Shown: positions 34,709-42,318 of the stretch, in pieces
Numbering within the stretch: the stretch's first letter is position 1
Layout: each line of letters begins with the position of its first letter
From: Thermomicrobium roseum DSM 5159
GTDB lineage: Bacteria > Chloroflexota > Chloroflexia > Thermomicrobiales > Thermomicrobiaceae
Direction of reading: 5' to 3'
Assembly (NCBI RefSeq): GCF_000021685.1
Contig: NC_011959.1
Location: 496,001-560,000 of the forward strand
DNA: 64,000 nt
Notes under the pieces: generated by a model
What the model was told of the DNA's origin: nothing
Seen by the model: only the letters and a program-made list of their open reading frames with translations
Databases searched by the model: none
Translations under genes and position numbers: made by a program

Positions 34709-35098
34709 TCACTCCTCCGGTTCGTGACAAAAGCCTCGAGCGATCATCCGTTCGATAAGCGCCTCCAGGTCGATCGCGTCGAGGGGGCCATCGACCAAAC
34801 CGTGAAAACCGCGTACGATCCGCTGCCCGCCGATCGGCACGACGGGGAGTTCGACGGTTTGGCCTGGTTCGATGCGCACTGCCCAGCCAACTGGGAGGTC
34901 CGGTCGCATGCCGAAACCCTTGCGCCGGTCGAAACAGAGTGCGGGATTGGCCTCGAAAACGTGGAAGTGGGCGGTGAGATGGATCGGGACGGTGCCGCGA
35001 TTCGTGATGCGCAGGCGGGTGACGGGAAGGCGGGCATCGATTTCGATCGGATCAGGACCAGGGATGATTCCACCGGGCGGGACAGGATGCTCGCTCAT
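34709..35098 (-). CDS. ureB: Urease subunit beta
   Basis: A 129-residue beta subunit. Family features include GGIIPGPDPIEID, the conserved HFHVFEANPALCFDR (usually HYHFFEVNPALxFDR), GMRPDLPVGWAVRIEPGQT and VPIGGQRIVRGFHG. It overlaps the ureA stop by ATGA and precedes ureC. The C-terminal tail is slightly longer than in separate UreB proteins. Confidence 0.92.
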   Translation of the reverse strand: MSEHPVPPGGIIPGPDPIEIDARLPVTRLRITNRGTVPIHLTAHFHVFEANPALCFDRRKGFGMRPDLPVGWAVRIEPGQTVELPVVPIGGQRIVRGFHGLVDGPLDAIDLEALIERMIARGFCHEPEE

Positions 35099-35397
35099 CG
35101 GATGGGATTCCTGAGGGTCACGAGGCGCGTACCGTCAGGGAAGAGCGCGTCGATGTGGAGAACGGTGAGCATTTCCGGAACACCAGGGAGAACGTCATCG
35201 CGCGTGAGGAGGGAACTGGCATGCGCGACCACCTCCTCGTAGGAGCGACCAGCGCGTGCTTCTTCGTACACTTCGTCGCAGAGAAGGGCAGCAGCCTCCG
35301 TATAATTGAGCTTGATCCCGCGTGCGCGGTGGCGACGGGCGAGTTCAGCCAAAGTGAACACGGTCAACCGGTCGAGCTCCTTCGGGGTCACGTACAT
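35095..35397 (-). CDS. ureA: Urease subunit gamma
   Basis: A 100-residue gamma subunit: an N-terminal MYVTPKELDRLTVFTLAELA helix, the conserved GIKLNYTEAAALLCDEVYEE, SLLTRDDVLPGVPEML and the C-terminal HIDALFPDGTRLVTLRNPI. It overlaps ureB and the preceding unknown gene, so the five genes from 36022 down to 33000 look like one operon. Confidence 0.93.
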   Translation of the reverse strand: MYVTPKELDRLTVFTLAELARRHRARGIKLNYTEAAALLCDEVYEEARAGRSYEEVVAHASSLLTRDDVLPGVPEMLTVLHIDALFPDGTRLVTLRNPIR

Positions 35398-35756
35398 GGC
35401 TCGTGCTCCCGCGACGAACGCGCGATTCGGGACGAACAGTCTTGGAGGGATGAGGCATCCGTCAGCACTTCTAATCGAGTTCGATAGGGAATACGGTATT
35501 GTCGGAGCAGGTTCGCGACATTGACTCGGCGGTAACCGGACGGCAGCAAGGGGACACGGTGGCGGGAAAGAGCGAGCTTGGTCGGAAGGTATCGACCGAG
35601 TTTCCCTTGTCGGATGGCTTCCGCCAGGAGATCGAGGTCGGCCCGTCCTGGCACGTCCTCGATGGCAGTATCCGGTGGTCCGGCCAGTGGATCACGCTCG
35701 AGCCAAATATAGAGTCGACGCTCAGCCACAAGACGCTCCATCTGCCCCGATATCAC
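35388..35756 (-). CDS. Unknown small protein upstream of urease
   Basis: About 120 codons that I do not recognise. An inner Met at residue 6 (MERLVAERRLYIWLERDP) may be the true start. The middle (LDLLAEAIRQGKLGRYLPTK, VNVANLLRQYRIPYRTRLEVL) is helical and protein-like; the last 20 residues are Ser/Arg-rich and overlap the ureA start. It lies 17 bases after the DNA-binding protein gene. It could be a partner of that protein or a chance frame. Confidence 0.4.
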   Translation of the reverse strand: MISGQMERLVAERRLYIWLERDPLAGPPDTAIEDVPGRADLDLLAEAIRQGKLGRYLPTKLALSRHRVPLLPSGYRRVNVANLLRQYRIPYRTRLEVLTDASSLQDCSSRIARSSREHEPCT

Positions 35757-35773
35757 GAGAAGGGAGGCGAGGA

Positions 35774-36022
35774 TCAGGAGGTGAAGGGAATCCAGGACTC
35801 AGCTTTGGGAAGAGGCAGATCGTCGCCCTGCCCGGCAGCAGGCTGCAAGCGAAGCAGTGCCTCGATGTCGCTGCGGCGGTACAAACGTTCGCGCCGAATC
35901 CCGCGCCGGTAGCTCCGCAGGCGACCCCGGCTGGCGTACGCGTAGAGCGTTTCGCGCTTGACGCCGAGTAGGGCTGCAGCCTCGTTCGCCGTGAGATACT
36001 CGACACCATCGATTTCGATCAT
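35774..36022 (-). CDS. Helix-turn-helix DNA-binding protein (excisionase/MerR-like)
   Basis: An 82-residue protein. LTANEAAALLGVKRETLYAYASRGRLRSYRRG is a winged helix-turn-helix of the excisionase/HTH_17 type, followed by YRRSDIEALLRL. The C-terminal 20 residues are unrelated. It is the first gene in the urease-containing group and may regulate it. The motif is also found in phage excisionases, but no integrase is adjacent. Confidence 0.75.
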   Translation of the reverse strand: MIEIDGVEYLTANEAAALLGVKRETLYAYASRGRLRSYRRGIRRERLYRRSDIEALLRLQPAAGQGDDLPLPKAESWIPFTS

Positions 36023-36557
36023 CGATCGCTCCCGTCACTGCTCCGCAGCACTGCAGTATAGCGCTGCTCGATGGTTCATGTCCATCGTGGATCGGACCAC
36101 GGTATCGATTCTGTGATGTTCGGTGCTCCCTTTCGTCTCTGCCTTTTTCCGACCTGCGAGAGTGGATCGCCGGGGTTGGACGGTGCTGGGGCTGGCGGTG
36201 GGTTCGGAACGCGTGCGGCCTGGTATTCGGTACGGCTGCTTCGAATACACGAAGGCGAGTGGAGTCGACGGCTCTCGTTTCTCGCTGGATCCGTCAGTGG
36301 AGACAGCGCTGGCGGGTTGCGCATTCTCCTGTACTCTCGGGAACGGACGAGGTTTGGCGCTTTCCGTGCCGGGAGAAACCGAGGCAGGTGCTTGTTCTCG
36401 AGCGTCGAACTCGCGAGAGGGAGCCATCACTCGATCGTCGAGGTGGACCGAGAGTACGCGACGCCGCGGGAGCTGCGTCATTCGGCCGGTATCGTGCGAG
36501 ATCGGCGAGGAACGACTGACCGCCTCGCTCCCTAGCACCCCATCGGGCTGATCGAGC
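36023..36557. other. Intergenic region, no gene seen
   Basis: About 535 bases between divergent units. Three overlapping frames of 140-170 codons exist on both strands, but none shows a fold, a convincing ribosome site or family resemblance. The right edge carries the rpsU promoter. Confidence 0.45.
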
Positions 36558-36618
36558 TGTACGTGAGTGCAGCTCTGTGGTACACTAAATCAGTGTGCCG
36601 GTACGGAATCGCCGTACC
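36558..36618 (+). promoter_or_regulatory. rpsU promoter and leader hairpin
   Basis: An extended -10 (TGG-TACACT, 36578-36586) is preceded at 17 bases by a weak -35, TGTACG (36558-36563). In the leader GGTACGG (36600-36606) pairs with CCGTACC (36612-36618) around AATCG. The hairpin ends 33 bases before the GTG start of rpsU and could stabilise or regulate the message. Confidence 0.5.
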
Positions 36619-36650
36619 AATCCAGTTGCACCGAAGGGGTGTGAGGTCAG

Positions 36651-36875
36651 GTGGCGAAGTCGGTTCATGTCGAGCTGCGCGAGAATGAGAGCTTCGACGC
36701 TCTCCTGAAGCGATTCACCAAGGAACTGCAGAAGGCCGGGGTGCTCCGTGATTACCGCGCGAAGCGGCATTACGTGAGCAAGTCGGAGCAGCGTCGGGCC
36801 AAGATCCGCAAGGCCGAGCACCGGCGGCGGCGCAAGCTCGCGAAGCTCGCCAAGAAGGGCCAACTCGGGCTCTGA
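36651..36875 (+). CDS. rpsU: 30S ribosomal protein S21
   Basis: A 74-residue, highly basic protein of the small ribosomal subunit involved in initiation. VHVELRENESFDALLKRF is the S21 signature start, KAGVLRDYRAKRHYVSKSEQ is the middle, and the C-terminus is an Arg/Lys-rich helix. GTG start at 36651. Confidence 0.96.
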   Translation: MAKSVHVELRENESFDALLKRFTKELQKAGVLRDYRAKRHYVSKSEQRRAKIRKAEHRRRRKLAKLAKKGQLGL

Positions 36876-36937
36876 GTGTGGAACGATCAGCGCGAAACGT
36901 GCACACGCAACCCAGGGGTTCGTCCTGGGAAAGTTTG

Positions 36938-37237
36938 ATGCGCCAGACGTGGCTGTTGCCGGTGGCAACAGCCACGTTCGTGCTTTTCGTTGCCGGGTCG
37001 ATCGCCGCGGTGACCATGTGGTCCGTTGCACCATGGATCATCCCGCTGCTGGCGGTCCCTTCCTTGATCGTGACGTGGTTCGCGCTCGCTGTCGCACTCG
37101 CTGACCTGATGAGGCGTCCGGCTCACCGCTTCCCCGGGGGCCGATGGCTCTGGCTCCTGCTCATCGCCTTGTTGAACGTCGTGGCCTTCTTGCCGTACTG
37201 GCTCCTCGTGGCCCGTCGACCAAACGAGGAGGACTGA
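36938..37237 (+). CDS. Small membrane protein
   Basis: A 99-residue protein with three hydrophobic segments (WLLPVATATFVLFVAGSIAA, WIIPLLAVPSLIVTWFALAV and WLWLLLIALLNVVAFLPYWL) and a charged end (ARRPNEED). The last segment resembles the PLDc_N-type short transporter-like domain, but I would not assign a function. The start ATG 36938 has GGGAAAG upstream. A perfect 14-bp inverted repeat covers its first codons (36947-36977). Confidence 0.65.
   Translation: MRQTWLLPVATATFVLFVAGSIAAVTMWSVAPWIIPLLAVPSLIVTWFALAVALADLMRRPAHRFPGGRWLWLLLIALLNVVAFLPYWLLVARRPNEED
36947..36977 (+). repeat. Perfect 14-bp inverted repeat at the start of a coding region
   Basis: ACGTGGCTGTTGCC (36947-36960) and GGCAACAGCCACGT (36964-36977) are exact complements around GGT. 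The RNA would fold into a very stable hairpin followed by UCGUGCUUUUC. It may terminate or attenuate the rpsU transcript, or block translation of the membrane protein. Confidence 0.7.
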
Positions 37238-37456
37238 TCGCGAGGTTGCCGCGCTTGCCCAGAACGCTGGGAACTGAAGAACGGCGGCAGACGCCGGACG
37301 AGCGACGGCGGTAACCGCCGACCCGTGAAGGATCACGCTTCCAGCCACCATAATCGAGCCACGCGCTTTGCGGACCTGCTGCTGCGGTCGATCTTTGCAT
37401 CACTGCGCCCAGTGGTACGCGTTCTCGGTCCTCGGCCGGGTGCGAACGCCAGAGGC

Positions 37457-38125
37457 TCACACTGGCCAGCGCTCCAAGCGCCAGGCAGCGTCCCAGAACA
37501 TCCACTCGTAGCGGGCGGTCGTAACGAAGTGTGTCCGAATGGGTTGCCGGCGCGACTCGGGGAGGTCGGTCACCACCTGGTCAGCGACATCCAGTACCGC
37601 CTGGACGACAGCTGCGTACTCTTCCGACGCATAAGTGTCGATCCACTTCTGATACAGTGGGTTCGGTGAACCAGATCGTTCCAGGTGCTTGCCCACTTCC
37701 CAGTAGATCCAATAGCAGGGAAGCAGTGCACCGATGACCTCCTCGAACGGACGCTCGTAGGCGACCCGCAAAAGATAGGAGGTGTACGCGAGGTTCGTCG
37801 GCGCGTACGGCGTGCCAGCGATCTTGTCGGGAGAAAGTCCCCAGGCAGCGAAGAAACTCTCGTGCAAGGCACGCTCCACGACCAGCGCTACTTTGGCGTG
37901 GTCGGCAAAGAGCTCGCACCACGTCTCGCGCGGTGCCTTGGCAGCAGCCAGCGCGAGACAGCGGGCATAGTCCTGCAGGTAAAGTGCGTCCTGCACGACG
38001 TAAAAGCGAAATGCTTCTTCGGGTAAGGTGCCGTCGGTCAGGCCGACGAGGAAGGGGTGAACGACGATCGCCTGGTAGATCGGATCGATCGAGCGCCAGA
38101 GCTCTTGGGTGAAGCTGGTCATCAT
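37457..38125 (-). CDS. tenA: TenA-family thiaminase II / aminopyrimidine aminohydrolase
   Basis: A 222-residue helical protein that hydrolyses aminopyrimidine products of thiamin breakdown for salvage. HPFLVGLTDGTLPEEAFRFY is the family start, YVVQDALYLQDYAR follows, the catalytic Cys is Cys137 in GALLPCYWIYWEVG, and the C-terminus has TARYEWMFWDAAW. It is 12 bases downstream of a second TenA gene, and both are controlled by the TPP riboswitch at 38851-38945. Confidence 0.92.
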   Translation of the reverse strand: MMTSFTQELWRSIDPIYQAIVVHPFLVGLTDGTLPEEAFRFYVVQDALYLQDYARCLALAAAKAPRETWCELFADHAKVALVVERALHESFFAAWGLSPDKIAGTPYAPTNLAYTSYLLRVAYERPFEEVIGALLPCYWIYWEVGKHLERSGSPNPLYQKWIDTYASEEYAAVVQAVLDVADQVVTDLPESRRQPIRTHFVTTARYEWMFWDAAWRLERWPV

Positions 38126-38137
38126 CCACTCCTCTCG

Positions 38138-38782
38138 CTATATGGGCCAGTTGGAGCCGGTATAGACCATGTCCCAGAAGAGGTACTCGTAGCGAGCAGT
38201 GGCCAGAAAGGCAGCCCGAATAGGCGGTCGGTCTGGCGTGGTGGCTCGCTTGGCCAGTTGTTCGCCGAGCCAATCGACCCAGCTCGCGAATTGCGGACTC
38301 GTCCAGTTTTCGATCCAGCGCGCATAGGCTGGCGCGAGACCGAGTTGTGCTCGAACAGCTGACCACGCGTCGTAGTATGCCTTTTCCGCACACCAGAGAA
38401 CGGTGAGGGCTTCGACCAAGGACCCGGTGGCTGCGGTCGCGAGGAGGAAAGAGGTATAGCCGAGACAGATCGGCGTCGGCTCGACGGCGAGCGAGAGAGC
38501 GTGCTGGCGGGCGTACTCCTCGAATATGGTGAGTTCGTTGCGGAAGGCGACAGCTGCGTCGAGCAGTCCGCGTCGGAGCTCCTCATCCGGTGCGCGAGCG
38601 ATCAGGAGGCCCAGGAAGCGGATGCCGTCCTGGACGAATCGGTAATCCTGCTGAACCCAAAAGTGGAAGCGCTCGCGCGAGAGCGTTCCGGTCGCGAGTT
38701 CGTGCAGGAAGGGATGCGCGATCATCGCTTGCCAAATCGGTCGTGCTTCGGCGAGCAGCTCGTCGAGCAAGGTGCTGGGCAT
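38138..38782 (-). CDS. TenA-family protein (divergent paralog)
   Basis: A 214-residue paralog of the neighbouring TenA. HPFLHELATGTLSRERFHFW and VQQDYRFVQDG are clear, and ARYEYLFWDMVY marks the end. The region around the catalytic cysteine is changed (TVLWCAEKAYYDAW, where the standard form has LLPCYWIYWEVG), so activity may differ, as in the TenA_E subgroup. It is the first gene after the TPP riboswitch. Its ribosome site GGGAGG lies in the loop of a hairpin formed by GGAGCAC (38783-38789) and GTGCCTCC (38808-38815). Confidence 0.87.
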   Translation of the reverse strand: MPSTLLDELLAEARPIWQAMIAHPFLHELATGTLSRERFHFWVQQDYRFVQDGIRFLGLLIARAPDEELRRGLLDAAVAFRNELTIFEEYARQHALSLAVEPTPICLGYTSFLLATAATGSLVEALTVLWCAEKAYYDAWSAVRAQLGLAPAYARWIENWTSPQFASWVDWLGEQLAKRATTPDRPPIRAAFLATARYEYLFWDMVYTGSNWPI

Positions 38783-38850
38783 GGAGCACCTCCCGAAGAT
38801 CGGCGACGTGCCTCCTGAACATGGTGCAAGGGGAACGGATCAGTGGATGG

Positions 38851-38945
38851 CCTCCCTTCGCTGGCATTACCCAGATCAGGTCGGTGCCGGTCGGTGGCGG
38901 AATCCTGAGCCACCCTCTCAGCCCGGTTCACCCGAGCTCCCGGGG
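38851..38945 (-). promoter_or_regulatory. TPP riboswitch (THI element)
   Basis: On the minus strand the conserved blocks occur in order: CUCGGGUGAACCGGGCUGAGAG (quoted in parts: CUCGGGUG, GGGCUGAGAGG), GACCGGCACCGACCUGAUCU and GGGUAAUGCCAGCGAAGGGAG. CUGAGAG and ACCUGAUCUGG-UAAUGCCAGCGAAGGGA are diagnostic. It precedes two tenA genes. No strong terminator follows, and a hairpin around the first ribosome site suggests control of translation. Confidence 0.96.
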
Positions 38946-38962
38946 CGTCTTGCGCGAAGTGT

Positions 38963-38991
38963 ACCGTATCGTGGTGAGTGGACGGTGTCAA
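38963..38991 (-). promoter_or_regulatory. Promoter of the tenA operon
   Basis: On the minus strand a consensus TTGACA (38991-38986), 17 bases, then TACGGT (38968-38963). Transcription would begin close to the start of the TPP aptamer. Confidence 0.68.
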
Positions 38992-39359
38992 GCGGTCGGG
39001 TGCACGAGGCACATGATGCCGCGTAGCAGGTGCTGCCAGTGTGGCGTCACCATCGGGTCGTCGGCCTGGTGGCGCCGTGCTCGTTCCCGCGCAGTGGAAG
39101 AGTTCGCGTCCGAGCGCGATTGGAAGGCGTTTTTGGTATGGGACATGGTGGAGCTCGGAAAGGAATCTTCGCCGCCAGCCCTCGCTCGTGGTGCAGGTGA
39201 CGAGCCGGTGCACACCCCATGACGATTCGTCTCTCACTTTGCTTCGGTGCGTGGATCAGCCGCGTGGCTGGCGAGCGCGGAAGAAGCGCCGAACTGGTCG
39301 CTATACTAAGGCCGAGGTGCTGTGCCCACCGGCACAGGAACACGGCGACAGGGGGGATC
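38992..39359. other. Intergenic region upstream of rfbA
   Basis: No gene is supported here. A -10-like TATACT at 39302-39307 lies 58 bases upstream of rfbA but lacks a good -35. Short frames on both strands look like noise. Confidence 0.45.
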
Positions 39360-40136
39360 ATGAAGGGGGTCGTTCTCGCGGGAGGACTCGGGACGCGGCT
39401 CTACCCGCTGACCTTCGCGACTAACAAGCACCTCCTGCCGGTTTACGACCAGCCGATGATCTATTATCCGATTCAGACGTTGGTGAAGGCTGGCATCGAC
39501 GAGATCATGGTCGTGACTGGTGGTCCCCATGCGGGTGACTTCTTGCGAGTGCTTCGGAACGGCCGGCATCTCGGTGTGCGCCATCTCGAATACGCGTATC
39601 AGGAGGAAGAACGAGGGATCGCGGATGCGCTCAGTCTCTGCGAGGAATTCGCTGATGGTGAGCATATCTGCGTGATCTTGGGTGATAACACGACGGACGC
39701 CGATATTCGCCCTGCAGTCGAGAGTTTCACGGGTGGGGCGCTGATTTTCCTGGCGCGCGTTCCCGACCCGCACCGCTTCGGATGCCCGGTCTTCGATCCG
39801 AACGACCCGACGCGGATTCTTCGGATCGAAGAAAAACCGAAAGAACCGAAAAGCCCGTACGCCGTGACCGGACTCTACCTCTATGACAATCGCGTCTTCG
39901 AGTTCATCCGCGAGCTGGAACCTTCGCCTCGCGGCGAACTCGAGATCACCGACGTCAACAACCGGTATCTCGAACTGGGTCTCTTGCGCTGGGTGGAACT
40001 ACAGGGCTTTTGGAGCGACGCGGGGACGTTCGAGAGTTTGCATCGCGCGAACCGATACTGGGCAGAGCGCCGCGGCTATCGTGACCCAGACCCTATCCTG
40101 CCGTCAGCTCTTCCTGCTGGGCGCAGCACACACTGA
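39360..40136 (+). CDS. rfbA: Glucose-1-phosphate thymidylyltransferase
   Basis: A 258-residue nucleotidyltransferase making dTDP-glucose for rhamnose and other deoxysugars. GVVLAGGLGTRLYPLTFATN is the signature, KHLLPVYDQPMIYYPI follows, then VILGDNTTD (usually GDN with metal), EEKPKEPKSPYAVTGLYLYD and WSDAGTFESLHRAN. It is somewhat shorter at the C-terminus than E. coli RmlA, like the short RfbA forms. The start ATG 39360 follows GGGGGATC. The rest of a dTDP-sugar pathway is not in the window. Confidence 0.92.
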   Translation: MKGVVLAGGLGTRLYPLTFATNKHLLPVYDQPMIYYPIQTLVKAGIDEIMVVTGGPHAGDFLRVLRNGRHLGVRHLEYAYQEEERGIADALSLCEEFADGEHICVILGDNTTDADIRPAVESFTGGALIFLARVPDPHRFGCPVFDPNDPTRILRIEEKPKEPKSPYAVTGLYLYDNRVFEFIRELEPSPRGELEITDVNNRYLELGLLRWVELQGFWSDAGTFESLHRANRYWAERRGYRDPDPILPSALPAGRSTH

Positions 40137-40148
40137 CGTGGAGGAACG

Positions 40149-42299
40149 ATGTTCAAACGCGAGGCAACACGTGCAGCGGAACTGATCAACGCCGAGCTGG
40201 AGGCACTCGGGTACGGTCGTCGGACATTGGAAATGCGCCCGATTCCGTTTCCTGGCGTCTGGGGAACGTCGACGACCGTCTGCTACCAGATCGCGAACGA
40301 GCAATTGGCCGAAGAGTTGGAGCGGGTCGCCGCTGGTCTCTCCAAGAAGGAAGCGAAGCGGCTGGTGCAAGAACGTGTGCGCGAGCGTGCTCAGGCCATC
40401 GCCGAAGAGTTGGCTCGGCGCTTGTCGCGGCATACCGGATTCGCTCGGGTCGAAGCGATCAATGGCTACCTCAATATCGTCTACGACTCGAACCGCTTCG
40501 CGAACGATGTCTTGCGGACCGTCCTCGCCGAGGGCAGCGAGTTCGGGCGTGGCGAGGCTCGCGGCGAACGGGTGATGGTGGAATACTCGCAACCGAACAC
40601 GCATAAGGCCTTTCACGTCGGTCACTTGCGCAACGTGTGCCTCGGTAATGCGCTGAGTCGCGTTTTGCGCTTCGCTGGGTTCGATGTATTGGAAGCGAAC
40701 TACATCGGCGATATCGGTCTGCACGTGATCAAATGCCTTTGGTGCTATTTGCGCTTTCACCAGGGAGAAGAACCGCCTCGCGAACGGCGTGGGCGATGGC
40801 TCGGCGAAATTTATGCGGAGGCTGACCGACGCCTGAGCTATCGGCAAGATGTCATCGAACTCTTGAACGAGCTGGCGCGCGAGGATCAGGCCTTCGTGCA
40901 AGCCATCGATCGCATGCTGAAGGAACTCTGGCAGGAACACAAGGTCGGTGAGGACATCGCGTACTTGTTGGGCCAGATCGCGCACGGACGCGAAATCAAG
41001 CCTGATGCGTTCTATGACGACCAAACGATCGTCAAGTTCTGGCCGATCGTGGGTCGTCAGCTGGAACAGGAACTGGTCGAGGCGCGCGCGAGCGACGAGG
41101 GCGAGAAGGCTGCGGAGCGCATCCAGCGCGTGGAGGAATGGTACGACCGCTGGCGCCGACTGGCTGCCACGCTCGACTGGTGGCCGCATGTCCCTGAATG
41201 GGAGCGCGAGGTCCGGGAGACGTTTCAGCGCTGGGAGCGCAAGGATCCGGAATTCGTCCGGCTCTGGGAAGAAACGCGCGCCTGGAGTATGGAGGAGTTC
41301 TACCGGATTTACGAGGAACTCGATGTCCACTTCGACGTCTGGTTCTTCGAGAGCGAGGTCGAGGAGGAGGGTCGGCAGATCGTCCGCGAGCTCCTGGAAC
41401 GGGGTATCGCCGAGATCAGCGACGGTTTGCCGGTCGTCAAGATCGACGAAAAGCTTGGGCTGGAGAAGGAGACGTACCGCACGCTTCCCATCTTGCGGTC
41501 GGACGGGACGACTCTGTACTCGACGAAAGACCTGGCCTTGACGAAGCGCAAGTTCGAGCAGTACCACGTCGACCGTGCGATTTGGGTCGTGGACGTCCGG
41601 CAGACCCTGTATCTGCAGCAGATCTTCAAAGTGATGGAGCTGTGGGGATTCCAGCAGGCAGCGAAGTGTTATCACCTGGCTTACGAAACGGTCATGCTTC
41701 CCAGCGGTGCCATGAGCAGCCGGCTCGGTAACGTGGTGCTGTACGAGGATGTGGCGCGCCAGGTGTTGGAGCGTGCGCTGGAGATCATCGAAGAGAAGAA
41801 TCCGACCTTGCCGCCGGAGGTCAAGGCATCGGTCGCGCGACAGGTCGGGTTGGGCAGCCTCAAGTACGGAATGCTCTCGCGGGATAACAATCGGGTCATC
41901 GTTTTCGATATCGAGGAGGCTCTTTCTTTCGAGGGGCATGCAGCTCCCTACATCCAGTATGCCCACGCACGGGCTTGCCGGATTCTCGAAAAGGTCGATA
42001 CGTTGCCGGAGGGGCCGTACGCGCTCGATGCTTTGACCCGTGAGGAGATCGATCTCATCGAGCAGATCGCGCTCTTCCCGGACGAAGTGCAGCGTGCTGC
42101 CGACGAGTACAAGCCGCTCGTCATCGCCAACTACGTGTACGAGCTGGCCAAGCGATTCAACGAGTTTTACCGAGTCTGCCCAGTGCTCCAGGCACCGGAG
42201 CCGCAGCGGTCGGCACGATTGGCGATAGTCGCTGCGGCGCGGCAAACACTGGCCAATGGCTTGCAGCTGCTCGGCATCGCTGCGCCCGAGGTGATGTGA
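40149..42299 (+). CDS. argS: Arginine--tRNA ligase
   Basis: A class I synthetase. The HIGH motif is HVGH in YSQPNTHKAFHVGHLRN, preceded by an N-terminal Add1-type domain. YIGDIGLHV marks the catalytic core, SDGTTLYSTKDLAL and YVVD-like WVVDVRQ follow, and MSSRLGN stands for KMSKS. The C-terminal anticodon domain has VYELAKRFNEFYRVCPVL. At 716 residues it is 130-150 longer than most bacterial ArgS; the extra part is a charged helical insertion between roughly residues 205 and 400. The start ATG 40149 follows GGAGGA. Confidence 0.94.
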   Translation: MFKREATRAAELINAELEALGYGRRTLEMRPIPFPGVWGTSTTVCYQIANEQLAEELERVAAGLSKKEAKRLVQERVRERAQAIAEELARRLSRHTGFARVEAINGYLNIVYDSNRFANDVLRTVLAEGSEFGRGEARGERVMVEYSQPNTHKAFHVGHLRNVCLGNALSRVLRFAGFDVLEANYIGDIGLHVIKCLWCYLRFHQGEEPPRERRGRWLGEIYAEADRRLSYRQDVIELLNELAREDQAFVQAIDRMLKELWQEHKVGEDIAYLLGQIAHGREIKPDAFYDDQTIVKFWPIVGRQLEQELVEARASDEGEKAAERIQRVEEWYDRWRRLAATLDWWPHVPEWEREVRETFQRWERKDPEFVRLWEETRAWSMEEFYRIYEELDVHFDVWFFESEVEEEGRQIVRELLERGIAEISDGLPVVKIDEKLGLEKETYRTLPILRSDGTTLYSTKDLALTKRKFEQYHVDRAIWVVDVRQTLYLQQIFKVMELWGFQQAAKCYHLAYETVMLPSGAMSSRLGNVVLYEDVARQVLERALEIIEEKNPTLPPEVKASVARQVGLGSLKYGMLSRDNNRVIVFDIEEALSFEGHAAPYIQYAHARACRILEKVDTLPEGPYALDALTREEIDLIEQIALFPDEVQRAADEYKPLVIANYVYELAKRFNEFYRVCPVLQAPEPQRSARLAIVAAARQTLANGLQLLGIAAPEVM

Positions 42300-42318
42300 G
42301 CCTTATCGGTCGAGCGAT

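Noticed and set aside
36071..36551. Frames of 142-167 codons in the urease-rpsU gap
   Set aside because: Three mutually overlapping frames on both strands, none with a domain or credible start.
40104..42245. 713-codon frame antisense to argS
   Set aside because: Composition mirrors argS codon bias; no domain and no ribosome site; argS has HVGH and MSSRLGN motifs.
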